Below, one piece after another: positions 23,107-34,217 of a stretch of DNA of 64,000 bases. The notes under the pieces were generated by a model, which saw only the letters and a program-made list of their open reading frames with translations, had not been told where the DNA came from and searched no databases. Source of the DNA: Apodospora peruviana (taxonomy: Eukaryota > Ascomycota > Sordariomycetes > Sordariales > Lasiosphaeriaceae); contig JAUEDM010000005.1 in NCBI GenBank assembly GCA_033439685.1, positions 434,001 to 498,000 on the forward strand, in the 5' to 3' direction. Position 1 is the first letter of the stretch. The number at the start of each line of letters is the position of its first letter. The translations under genes and the position numbers were made by a program.

Positions 23107-25108
23107 TGTGTGTCGAATGATGTGTGCAATGATGTGTGCCCGTGATGCCCGTTGGCGAGTTGCTCAGGCTGAGGTTAAGAGAGGTCCCTGCAGTTGCGGA
23201 GGGGGCGAGCGTTAAGTGTAAATTATTTTTTCTTTGTGGGACCGCAAGTGAACTGAGGTAGGAGACGACTGGCAGCATAAAAATGTGTGAGCCACTTTAA
23301 ATGGTGGAAGGAGTTGCTGGATGCGATACCAGGGCCTATCAGCCTTCACATTCACTTGGAGCCATTCACTTGTTTCCGTCGGCGTATACGGTGTAAGAGT
23401 AGGTACGGTGTGAATAGCGTTTGCGCAAGTCAATACCTTCGTTGCAGCGATACTCCTTCAACACTTTCACGAACTTATGCACAATGGAGGTACCCATGGC
23501 TAAGACACCGCGTCTTTGTCCAACCTCTTAACTTATTCATATTCTCTTGAAGACGCCGATTCACTAAGTAAGCGCCAAACCTTGCTAAATTGAGTAGTTT
23601 TTGACTGGTCCTGACTCTATCTCGACGCCAATTTCGCCGAGGTCTTTGTTGGATAAAGACTACTTGCCTAAATTAAGAGCATTGCCGGACTTGCATAATA
23701 ACCCCGGTCTTGATTGACTGTTACAGGAAGCAGTGACTTTCGTGCAATGGTGGAGCTTGTCAGTCAGGCATTCAGCTGTGGCAGGTCTTGGCGATGTTAA
23801 GAAGGTATTAGGAGCAGGCTATCTTGGTCACACCTAAGTACACCAGGCACCTAGTAAGCCTGGCAGGGCGGAGCTCAGCCCAGGGCAGACGAAGCTCGAT
23901 CCGTGGCCCAGTATTCTGTAACACGAAAACTGGAAATGGTCCTATACACGTACACACCAAAACATGTCGATCACCATTCATTACAGATATAGTTACTTCA
24001 CCTCGGCGCATTAAAACGGCAGCCTAGCAAATACCGGTTATGAGGGGCCGATTGGAGGCGAATCGCCAAATCAGTTAAAGACCCTGTCACGGGCGGACTT
24101 CTGATCAAGGGCACATCGCAGTAGGCTGGTTATAAGACGACCATCTCCTAGTTACACCGCGATCTTGAAGTCTATTAAGCATCTCTTGGTCCGTTCAAGC
24201 TCGACATCCACTGCAGCTCAGCCATATAACATTCACAGAGCCTTGGAGAACATCTCTGATTGGCCCCAGCTACCACTTGACTCCTGATTGCAACAATTTG
24301 CCTTTTCTTATACTGGCCTTGGCCACTATTCCCATTTTATCACATATTATAGCCACCTGGAATCAAAAGCCAGTCAATGGCGTCCGCTGCACAATACTTA
24401 CCGGTACCTAGCAAGTGTATATCAGATTGCTCTTTGCACCATGTCCCCTGGATATTTGTTGCTCCCCCAAGTGAATGGCTTGAATTTATGTCGTCTGGAA
24501 TTTCAGTTGACGTCATTTGTGTCTTCTAGAAACAAAACGAAAATAACGTGGTCAAACTGCGGACAAGCAATGGAATGGGACGATCGGAAATAAGATGGCG
24601 CATTCACACACATTTCTAATAATCTGGCATGATCGAGAACAAGATGAAAGTTGATGGAGCGAATGGAGTCGAAATCTTGGCATCGCATGAAATTAGAGCT
24701 GACAATGCCTTGATTTGCTCCACGTGAAGGCAGCCGAATCAGCGCACAGAGCAGTCGAACTTCACCCTGATGGGCTGGAAAGCCTGGCCAATCACGGGGT
24801 CAGATTGCTTGGTTGATCTCTTTTAAACCGGCGCTAGCCAATCAGGGGTAACACAAAATCTCGGACGACCTTCTTTTTGGATGCTTGGCCGCTCCATCAG
24901 GTCCACCCTGCTCCCACCTGCCCTGGACGCGACCGTCGAGCCGAGAACAAATCAAAAATTCACATGAGCCATGTTTGCCTCTTCCCCTCCCTAACATGAT
25001 TCCCTTCCGGTCCCGAAGATATCCATGTGGGCTTTTTGTGGCTGCGGCACTGGCTGGCTTACCACGTGTTGGGCGCCTGATTGATGAAGAGCAATCATCA
25101 AGCCATCC
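23107..25108. other. Divergent intergenic region
   Basis: This 2-kb stretch lies between the starts of the F-box-like gene (minus) and the zinc-finger gene (plus). Only short frames without motifs occur. It is AT-rich around 23600 and 24300-24500. It presumably holds both promoters. Confidence 0.45.
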
Positions 25109-27533
25109 ATGGACCTCTGGTCCCGTTGGCTACCACAAGTTCCAACAGACTTCCATGTCGAAGACCCCGATCCAGTCACAGACGTGACAGAGTCCATCGA
25201 CGCTGCCTCTCTCCCTGTTTGCGGATCGGCCGGCGCCAGACCCACCGTGTCGGGACCTGCCTCTGAGGACAACGACGACACGACATCCTCGACAACTCCT
25301 CAAGTTGCGACTACCCGCTCTCCCTCTCCCTCCCGTTCATCACTATCCTTCATGGCTCTTGCGATTTCGTCGCCTAACCTGCTCATACGACGATTTTACC
25401 CCGAGGAGCCGCGCCATGAGCCTCCCAAGAAGATGTCAGCCGCGGATCCTGCCGGCAGTGCGCAAAACGAGAACTCTCGCTCGGTGCCAAGACTCCCGGA
25501 TGCCCGTATGCAGTCGGTAGATGTGCAGCTACACGAGGACGATATGGCATTACCGTCACCATCACAGCGCAGACTTAGCAGGATGCCCCGCTCAGACGAA
25601 CTCACGAGAAGGCAGCAGAAACCGTCGGCAACCTCCAGACCACCCTCGGCGCAGCGGGAATCCGCCAGAGACTCCATGCCCTCCAGGAACAAGCGTCGGT
25701 CGCTCTGTCGCTCTCAAGTGTCACAGCAGACCAGCCATGCCCACGAATCCGGAGAATGGCAAGTATGCGAGGACCGTCCTGATGCAAACGGACCTCACCA
25801 GGATGGCGACGACGCAACAACATCCGGAAGCCACAAGAAAGCCGGGGTACAATACCCATGTCCGTTCAGACGACGCAACCCTGGCAAATTCAACGTTCGG
25901 GACCACGCATACTGCGCCAAGACTTCCTTTGGCTCATTATCCGAACTAAGACATCATGTCGCAAGTTATCATCGTCGGCCAGCAGTACCGCACCAGTGCC
26001 GGCGCTGCAAAACCGGTTTCAAGACAGCCGAAGCGCTCGATGCTCATCTAATGCTGCCGAAGGATCAGATTTGCGACACCATCTTAGATGAAGCTGGGAG
26101 TAATCCCGAAGACGGGATCACTGACCCCACGAGCAGGCAGATAGCGAAGGGGGAAGTCTCGGGGGAGGAGGGCTGGACCTGGGAAATGATCTGGAAACTT
26201 ATCTTTCCCACGGATGAAGAGATTCCCACTCCTGGTGAGCAAACAAATACACCCTACGGCTTCCATACCAGCTAACAAGCGTCTAGATGCCCAGCCTGTG
26301 ATTGAACTGGTCGAGGTAGAACAGCAGTTCGATGCAGACCAAGAAGCGCTCAAGGCCAGGTTGCAGGAGACACTACGACTGTTCTTGCCGCCCACCATCG
26401 AGAGCGATTACTGCCGGTTTTTGGCTGGCCAGCTGGAGCTTGCCTTTGACACTCACCGTGCAAACACCATGAGGAAATGCATGAGTCGGTTTTCTACAGC
26501 AGCCACAAACGTCCAGCCGACAATGCCGATTCAAAAGTTCGGCAACAGCCAGCAGCCGAATCTTGCGCGACGACAGAAGCGCAGATCGAGAATAAGCACT
26601 GTCTTATATAGTCCTCCTCTTCCAGACGCGGTCCAACCACCAGCGGACACGAGGGAAGGTAACACCGGGGGCCCGCCTTCTTCAGCAGAGAAACAAGATG
26701 ACGACACTGAAAGCCAGCTATTCGACCGACATGAGACTGAGCTCGCCGTTTCAAGCATCGTTCCGAGCGAAGATGATGTTCCACCCACCCCGCCACCGGA
26801 TTTTCCTGGGCTGCCATTCTCGCAAATCTCCGACCAGTTCGCAGTACGAGCTGCGACAAAAACAGCAACGGAAGCACCTGCCCCTGAGGGCGCTCGGGGT
26901 GGCGAAACTCACATGAGCGACTACGACAGCCCTCGAGACTCTCGAGACTCGGGGATCGGCATGCCTTGTGAGGTCTGTGAGATGGACTCGTGTCAATGCC
27001 GGGAGATTATCTTGTCCTCCTTGGTATCAGCCGAGATTAAACGAACAAGCAAAAAACCTGCAGCGGTGCGCTATGTTGAACTGGACACGACGGCGGGAAA
27101 GGGCCGAGGTTCGGCGTCTAATTCTAGGCCCAAGGCGGAGTCAAGGGTGATAACAAGCCTACTCACGACGCGGTCCATGCGAGGAGACAAGTCCACAACA
27201 GACGGTCGAAACAGGTCGCCACTAGCAATTCCGGATGCAGAGCTGCCAATGGTGAAGGCGGCCACGACTGATTTGAAGATCCAAGAACAAGGAAAGACCC
27301 AGCAGACAACAGTGGAATCAACGATCGCGAGGGCAGTCCAAGGCCAGGGAAAGAGCAAACAGCCAAAGCTGAGACATCAGCCCAAACTGCGCGTCAAGAC
27401 CAAAGGCTTTGGCCCGTCACTCACAGCTGGGGATGTTGTCTCGCTCCCAGCTTCCGCAAATTCGTTTTCGCCGCAATCCTTCAACCAGAGAGCTTTGAGG
27501 GAAACAGGAACCGGTGTCGAGAAGTGGTGGTGA
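25109..27533 (+). CDS. C2H2-like zinc-finger protein, fungal type
   Basis: Exons 25109-26234 and 26287-27533 (52-nt intron, gtgagc...gtctag) give 790 aa. Residues about 248-322 contain the fungal pattern YPCPFRRRNPGKFNVRDH followed by a Cys, then LRHHVASYHRR and CRRCKTGFKTAEALDAHL with a late Cys. This is the pair of atypical Cys/His fingers found in many Pezizomycotina proteins. The N-terminal 240 residues are disordered and rich in Ser, Arg and Pro. After the fingers comes a predicted helical part (EVEQQFDADQEALKARLQET), then a long disordered tail with Pro-rich and basic segments. A second Cys-rich cluster (CEVCEMDSCQC) lies near the middle of exon 2. The protein is probably nuclear, but DNA binding is not proven for this family. 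Confidence 0.8.
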
Positions 27534-28173
27534 TGTAGCGCGGTGTGAGGATACGACGGAGGAGAAAGAGAAGCAACGGAAGACAGCACGCATTCAGGAA
27601 ACAAATAATGATTGATTTGCATATACCACGGGGACATCTACGGCGGAAATTAGTATCATATTTGTCAGGATCATCATGATTACATTGGGGCATGGGAGAA
27701 TTTGCATACTGTTTGATGGGAGCATGGTCATGGCACATATCATTGGATTTAATCATGGAGCGGGCCATGTTCGTTGGAGTTGATGATGGCCTCGGTACCT
27801 TGGGGAAAGCGACGTGTCATTGAGAGGGTAATCTAAAACAGTGCACTCATAGTAATATCTTAAATGTTTATTAACCACTGAAACTACTACTCTATTGGAA
27901 CTCTGCCAAGACAGTCGCTGTGATACGAGACGAATTCTTGGCTCACGAAATTCCTTTCTTCAAGCGACTTGTTCCTCTACCTGCTCTCCCGCAAGGGAAT
28001 AACATCCGGTACAGGACATTTGCATCCCGCTGGCTGTACACCACGCCCGGCACCCAGTGCTCATTGGCATTCGTCTCGTCCGTCAAGCCAGGGTGATATT
28101 CACCGACCCTGCCATCATGAATGCTGAGAATAATATGGCATAGCTTAACCCGTCACCCTATTCCACATTAAAT
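27534..28173. other. Intergenic between convergent genes, with a coding-like segment on the minus strand
   Basis: The segment 27943-28123 on the minus strand reads as 60 protein-like codons (HDGRVGEYHPGLTDETNAN ... NVLYRMLFPCGR) ending in TGA. It could be an extra last exon of the FAD monooxygenase or a relic of another gene (see findings). The remainder shows nothing. Confidence 0.45.
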
Positions 28174-29568
28174 TCACCGTCCCTTAATCCTCCCCTCCAT
28201 CAACTTTAACGCAGTCTTTACCATCTCATCGACATCATAATCCCAAATCAGATGCGACCGCCGTTCCACTTCCTTTCCGATCCGTTCCGCGTCCCTGCCG
28301 CATTCCTTATCCTGCCACTCGTACATCTCGCCCACCACTCTGCTACTCTGGACCAGCCACTGCGACCGCTCGTACCGAACCTCGTTATACACTTGCAACA
28401 CCTCAGTCATCCTACTACCCTCTCCTATCTCAGCAGTCGCGGCCAACAGCTCCGCCAGGACCAGCGAATCCTCGATCCCGCAGCCCGCCCCGGCGCCGTG
28501 GTGCGGACACGACGCGTGCGCCGCGTCACCTGCCAGACACAGGTTACCTCTAACGTACGTGGGCACCGGATCGTCGTAGGTGTCAAAGACGGCCCACTTG
28601 TCCAGCTTCTCGGGCAGCAGGCTCATGATGGTCTTGACGGCTGGACCGAACGCGGCGAAGGCCCGCATGGCCTCGGCCCTGGTGGCCGGCGCGACGAATT
28701 TTGTCCCGCCCTCTTCCTCCTCTGGATCGGTTTGCCAGGGGTTCGGGTCAGTCGCAAAGGCTACGACGTTGAGGAGGGCGCCGTCCGCAACCGGGAAGGT
28801 GAGCGCGTGCGCATCCTGGCCGAGATGCATCACGCGCACAGCGGTTCGCTCCTCGCCGAGCGCGGCGCGCGCTTTGGACATGGGGATGAGGCCGCGGAAG
28901 GCAAATTTGTGCGAGTATTTCGCGTTTGTGGAGGGCCCGAACATGAGTTGACGTAAACGGGACTTGATTCCGTCGCATCCGATCACTTCAAAAAGTTAGC
29001 AAAAAGTGTTCAAGAGATGAATGATGGGTTGGTTGCCAGACGTACCAACATCAGCCTCTGCGGTGGACCCATCCTCAAACGTCATCACAACCACACCATC
29101 CCCATCTTTCTGCTCCTCGACCGTCCTCAGATTCTTCCTGAACCTCACATGCTCGGAGGGAACCATGTCGACAAGCTTCTGCAGAAAGTCTGATCTCCGA
29201 CAGCCCTCGAAGCCCCTCTCGCCGAGGTACATCTTGAACATCAGCTCTTCATTCATATCCCCCGGATTTTGCGGGTTATGGTTGAACCCGTCGACGTAAC
29301 GGAACCAGTCGTCCGAGTTCTGGGCCGCGACACTCTTGAAGCCGGCGTGGATTCGCGCATCCAAGGCCTTCATCGCCCGCTCGGCGTTGTCTGTGAAGCC
29401 GATGCCTGCGCCGATCTCGCGGAAGGCGGATGCGCGCTCGTAGAGGGTGAATGATGTTATGTTGCGGCGGAGCAGGCCGATGGCGAGTGTCTGCCCTGTT
29501 ATCCCGCCGCCTATGATGGCGATGCGGGGGCTCCTGCCGCCGTCACTTTTGGGGTTGGAGGCTCTCAT
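28174..29568 (-). CDS. FAD-dependent monooxygenase, salicylate-hydroxylase-like
   Basis: Exons 29046-29568 and 28174-28985 (minus; 60-nt intron) give 444 aa. The N-terminal dinucleotide-binding motif is RIAIIGGGITGQTLAIGLLR, the DG motif is formed just after the intron (VIGCDGIKSRLRQ), and the third FAD motif is GNLCLAGDAAHASCPHHGAG. This is the class A flavoprotein hydroxylase fold (para-hydroxybenzoate hydroxylase family), which uses NAD(P)H and O2 to hydroxylate aromatic rings or related substrates. Length is normal. It is divergent from an NAD-dependent reductase 514 bp away, which suggests joint control. An alternative model replaces the last codons by a splice at 28177 to an exon at 27943-28123, giving 503 aa. 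The true substrate is unknown. It is intracellular, with no targeting signal seen. Confidence 0.88.
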
Positions 29569-30082
29569 TGTGAGATCTAGTTCGTTGGTTCTCTTCTCAT
29601 GAGCCTCAAGTCTTTGTCCGGGGATGGTTAGTTTGATGAATTAATGTTGGATGGTCCCAGTTCTGCATGTGACAAGGGACTCATCTACCTGGAGGAGGTC
29701 AGAAACACTACTGCACGACATTTAAATTCGGACTCCGGAGTAGTCGTGCTCTAGCAGTCAGTCGACTTGTTTACAGATGTGTGTTTCTGTTAGTAGCGGC
29801 TGGGCTGACGGTATGAAGTGAGTCACTCTGCGGAGTATCATCTCGGAGTTTTGAACTGCACACACCATGACAGAGGAAAGTCGCCTGTATTTATTACTAT
29901 CAAGCCAATTTGCACATCCGACATATCCGCAGTCAAGGTTGTTATTTTGTAGCTTGTTATAGTTGGGGATTACCGGAACTGGAGTCGTGTGATTTCGAAA
30001 CCAGCAAGCATTCGGAACGAGCATAACCTGTCCTGCATAGACAGACTACCTGATACCTGCATTGACTTACTTAACAAACAAA
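29569..30082. promoter_or_regulatory. Shared divergent promoter of FAD monooxygenase and reductase
   Basis: Only 514 bp separate the two start codons, so both promoters must lie here. I see no clear TATA box or known operator that I can assign with confidence. Confidence 0.6.
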
Positions 30083-31394
30083 ATGAAGCACCATTCGGTT
30101 CTTTTAACAGGTACGAATATGCCCTTTGTGAAGGTCGCCAGTGCCTGTGCTGACCTCGGGAAGGGGGGAGCGGGTTCATTGCCTCGCACATTCTTGACGC
30201 GCTTCTACGTCGTCGGTGAGTGATCTCAACTCACATGCCAATGTTCTGAAAAGAAGGGACTATGACTAACGCTTTCAAGATATTGGGTGACGGTAACTGT
30301 GAGATCTGAAGAGAAGGGCCTTCGCCTCCAAAAGAATTACCCCGAGGATCTCAGGCCGAGAATCTCATTTACGGTGGTGGAGGATATCGTGCAAGAGGGA
30401 GCTTTTGACAATGCAAGTCTTGCTCACATCTACCGACTTACCTCTATTAAAAATCCACTCACACTTACCTCATATCGTAGGCCGTCAAAGTCCAACCCTT
30501 CGACTACATCATTCACACAGCCTGCCCATACCACTTCAACTTCACAGACCCCATCGCCGACTTTATAGACCCAGCCGTGAAAGGCACAGTCGGCATCCTC
30601 AAGTCAGCAAAGGCCTACGCACCTACGGTAAAACGCGTGGTCCTCCTCTCGTCCTCTGCAACCATCCTGAACCCCTTCAACCACTCAAAAGTGTACGACG
30701 AGACCGTCCATGGCGAGACATCATGGGAACAGGCCATGAACCCGCGCCTCGCATATCGTGCAAGCAAGGTCCGTTTTTTCTTTCCCCATCTCCCTCTCAT
30801 GATCAAAACCCGACGACTCACCAGACATATATGATATGGCAGATCTTTGCCGAAAAAGCCGCCTTCGAATTCATATCGACCGAAAAGCCCCCCTTCGACC
30901 TGGTGGTTCTGAACCCACCGCTCGTCTTCGGACCAGCACCATCGCATTTGGTGAGCTTGGACGCGCTCAACACGTCCAACCAGCGCATCCGCGACCTGGT
31001 CCTAGGAAAATTCCGCTCCCCAGACGGCGACAGCACCATCCCGCCCACGGGACCGGTCTACATCTTTTGTGATGTGCGCGACGTGGCCGAGGCGCACGTC
31101 AAGGCGCTCGAGGCTGGTCCCGAAGCGAGCGGGCAGCGTTTCTTTCTGGTCGGGGGATACTTTTCCAACAAGAGGCTCGCGGACGCGGTGCGCATCACGC
31201 ATACCGGCCTGGCGAATAAGCTGCCTGATGAGAACAAAGTGGTGGATGATATGCCCGAGGACGTGTACGGATGGGATAACGAGAAGAGTCGGAGGGTCCT
31301 GGGGCTGGAGTATAGAGATCTCCAGACTTGCGTGAACGATTCGGTGGAGGCGATTCTGAGGATTGCGGAACAGGAAGGTGTGAGCAGCGCTTGA
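30083..31394 (+). CDS. NAD(P)-dependent reductase of the extended SDR family (dihydroflavonol-reductase / Gre2-like)
   Basis: Five exons, 30083-30110, 30164-30215, 30280-30412, 30481-30768 and 30843-31394, give 350 aa. The cofactor motif TGGSGFIASHI forms across intron 1, and the catalytic YRASK (Tyr 163, Lys 167) sits at the end of exon 4. PFDYIIHTA and RVVLLSSSATIL are further family landmarks, as is FCDVRDVAEAHVKALE near the substrate side. The family reduces aldehydes or ketones such as methylglyoxal, dihydroflavonols or secondary-metabolite carbonyls. Exon 1 encodes only nine residues plus one base. Intron 3 starts with GC (gcaagt) instead of GT; only this splice keeps the frame and the conserved NAVK sequence. 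It is divergent from the FAD monooxygenase, so a two-enzyme oxidation and reduction step is plausible. Confidence 0.9.
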
Positions 31395-32972
31395 TTGGGT
31401 GTATGTTTACTTACGGGTTATTCTCACGATAGTTTCAAGGACAAGCGATGAATTGCTGAGTGGTGCGTTTCTCCACAGTTCATTGAGAGCTATGATCGTG
31501 AAACATCAGAGCACCTGCCCGCCGAAAATGGCAAGAACAGGCGCAGAGATAACCCGTAATTACCAGCCGGATTACATACAAGCAACGCGAAGCTTTCTCT
31601 TGCCAATGTTTCAGACCTTCTAGAACCAGATCCACTTTTTTGACAGCAGCTTTCTCGGACCAATTTGTTTCACAGCACTGGCCAAACTCGAACAGGGCCG
31701 CCTTACGGTGGGTATTATAGCCGACAAGCTCCTGCCAAGATAGCCAAGCACAGCCAAGCGGAATCTGATGCAGGCGCCCTCCAACTCCAAACACCTGCTG
31801 GCAGTGAGTGGCGTGAGTTTGAGTGCGAGGTGGTATTGACCATATTGGTGAAGCTTTTAGGCCCGACCCTGAATTACTTTCCTCCTCTGGTTCAGAACCG
31901 AAGAAGTGCTTTCCTTGGAGTCTTGGACGATGGCTTGTAGCACGTGGGAATGGTCGATGGAGGTCTAGACTTCCAACAAGCTTTGCAGCACTGCACGTCA
32001 CTGTGGAAGCCCGGATAACTCTGTTCCGGAGGGTGCTCTGAAGACCTCCTGCCTCAGCAACAGACATTAAAAAGCGGGTCAAATCGTCTCTTAAGTTGGA
32101 TAGACTCACCTGTCGCTCTCATAACTCACAGATACACCCTCAATCATCTTCTTCCTAACAATCAGGTCATTTTTCATGATGGACGATAATTACCAGGAAA
32201 GCCGGCTCTGTCCCAGATTGGCCCAGCTTCAACAAAGCTGGCGCGTCTCGTCGCGGTCTCCCTCCAGAGCTCTAACAGCCAAGCAAGCCAAGAACCGGCA
32301 CGGACTCTTGGCTGTCGCACCGCCTTGGCCTGCTCACCCAGTGCACCCACTCCGCATTTCACTTGGCGCGATAAGCGTTCGCCGCGTTCGCTTCTTCATC
32401 CGAACCATGGTGTGGGCCTTGGTGTTGCAGAGCCTCCAGAGTCTAGACCGTTCCAGCGACAAACGACACATCACACTCCCTAACCCTTTGTGACGACCAG
32501 ATTCCCAACATTGGTCCACAATGTTTACAACGGTTCCGTTCAAACAACCCTGGCCAGCAGCCTAGTTGCGTAATAATGGTCGCTTGTGCTGTTAAGTCAT
32601 GATCCGAGGCATGTCGACGGCGGTCTCACTCTAAACTGGCCAAACCCACACTGCCACTCCGTTCCCCTTCAAACAAGGAGGTGCAGGCAAACGATCACGA
32701 CGATCCGGTTATGGGATTTTGGGTACCGCCAAAATAATACATATGTAGATCAAAACCTTCTGCCCAGGAACTCTTCCCTTCTTTGTACCCCATCGTATGA
32801 TATTCTCTTAAAACCTTTCCACTTTCTTTATCTTGCTTTCGGTTTGGCAGTCGTCGGTCTGTGACCACTGACATTCTCCTTTCCTTCGCTTCTTCAGTGG
32901 CTGGTCACACGCTCTCTTTTTCGCTTCCCGTCATTCCTTAATTGACCCAGGCCGCCGGTGCTCACTTTCACC
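31395..32972. other. Intergenic with a 200-codon open frame on the minus strand
   Basis: A minus-strand frame is open at 31480-32109 but lacks motifs, and its first ATG comes late. I do not call it a gene. The carbonic anhydrase promoter should lie in the last 500 bases, which are pyrimidine-rich near 32870-32935. Confidence 0.45.
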
Positions 32973-34217
32973 ATGGGTCGCTTTCCCTCGGTTCTGTTGA
33001 TAGTAGCGTCTGTGACGCAGGTCCTGTCATTATGTTCGCACAACACTTTCCTCCACCCACGGGCCGAAGGCGGCGCGGTTGAAGTCAAGACATTTGGATA
33101 TGTCGGTAATATTGTATGCGCCCCCAGCAAGATACAAGTTTGTTTGGTGCTCTTGCTGACAATGGTATCAAAGGGTCCCCTGTTCTGGGCTACGCTCGAA
33201 GTACCTGCCAACTCGGTCTGCGCAACCGGTACCCGGCAGTCGCCCATCGACATGCGCGAGGGCACCTTCAACATGATACCCGCCTCCGACCTCTCGATCG
33301 AGATCCCCGACTTCCCCGCCGGCACCGAGTTCGAGAACCTTGGCACGACCGTCGAGATTATCGGCAAGGGCGGTGAGCTCAAGTTTGGCGACAAGACCTT
33401 CACCTTCCAGCAAGCCCACTTCCATCTGCCTAGCGAGCATCTGGACAACGGCACCACGCGGGCCATGGAAATGCACGCCGTCTGGCAGTCGGAGAACCAG
33501 GAGATTGCCGTCATCGGGACCTACATCGACATCGCCATCGAGGGTGCCGCCGCCGTGGCACCCATTGCTACCGCCCCCACGGAACCTCCCGCCGCTGCTC
33601 CTCCCGCCGAAGTAGGTGCTGCTGTTGCCCCGGCCTACGCCACCGAAGGTGTAGTCGAGGCCGTTGGGCTACCCGCGCCGGTGCAGGTGCAGGAGAGAAG
33701 CTGGCTGGGCCGATTCCGTCGGAGGTCTGAAGCAAAGAAGCAACAGCAGCAAAAGAGACAAGAGGTCGCTGCACCGCCGTCTACCGCCGCCTCGGCATTC
33801 CTCGAGACCATCTTCAGCAAGGTTGGGGAGATCGCGACTCCGGGCACCGTCACCGAGACGCCGCCGTTGGTTATTTCTGAGGTCGTAAACCTGTGGAAGG
33901 CCGGTAGCTTTCAAGGGTATGTCACTAACCCAACACAACCCCATGCACCATATTCTCATATTTTTCATCCATACTAACCTGTGTGTGTGCGTAGATACTC
34001 TGGCTCTCTGACCACGCCGCCATGCAGCGAGGGCGTCCACTGGCTCGTGTCCACGCAGACGCTCCGGGTCAGCGCGGCCACCTTCTTCAAGGTGCGCGAC
34101 GTCCTCGGCTTCAACTCGCGCATAACGCAAAACGCGCCGGGAAAAATCAACGTGATGGCCGAGGCCGCGATGAAGGCGCTCACGCTGGCCGTCCCACTCC
34201 CGGCCGCCGCGGCATAA
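32973..34217 (+). CDS. Secreted alpha-carbonic anhydrase with a low-complexity insertion
   Basis: Exons 32973-33113, 33174-33916 and 33995-34217 give 368 aa. A signal peptide (MGRFPSVLLIVASVTQVLS) starts the protein. The alpha-CA core follows: GPLFWATL, then RQSPIDM, then the zinc ligands in QQAHFHLPSEH (His 129 and His 131) and MEMHAVW (His 148), and the C-terminal block YSGSLTTPPCSEGV. It hydrates CO2 to bicarbonate in the wall or medium. Between the conserved strand IAVIGTYIDI (to residue 167) and the segment FLETIFSKVGEI (from about 256) sits an insert of about 85 residues: first Ala/Pro-rich, then very basic with a run of Gln (RFRRRSEAKKQQQQKR). I read this as a disordered loop; it is absent from standard members. 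Intron 1 was chosen at gtatgc (33114) because it gives FGYVGNIGPLFW. Confidence 0.92.

Noticed and set aside
31480..32109. 209-codon minus-strand frame
   Set aside because: Starts with a non-ATG codon, the first ATG is internal, composition is unstructured and no domain is recognised.
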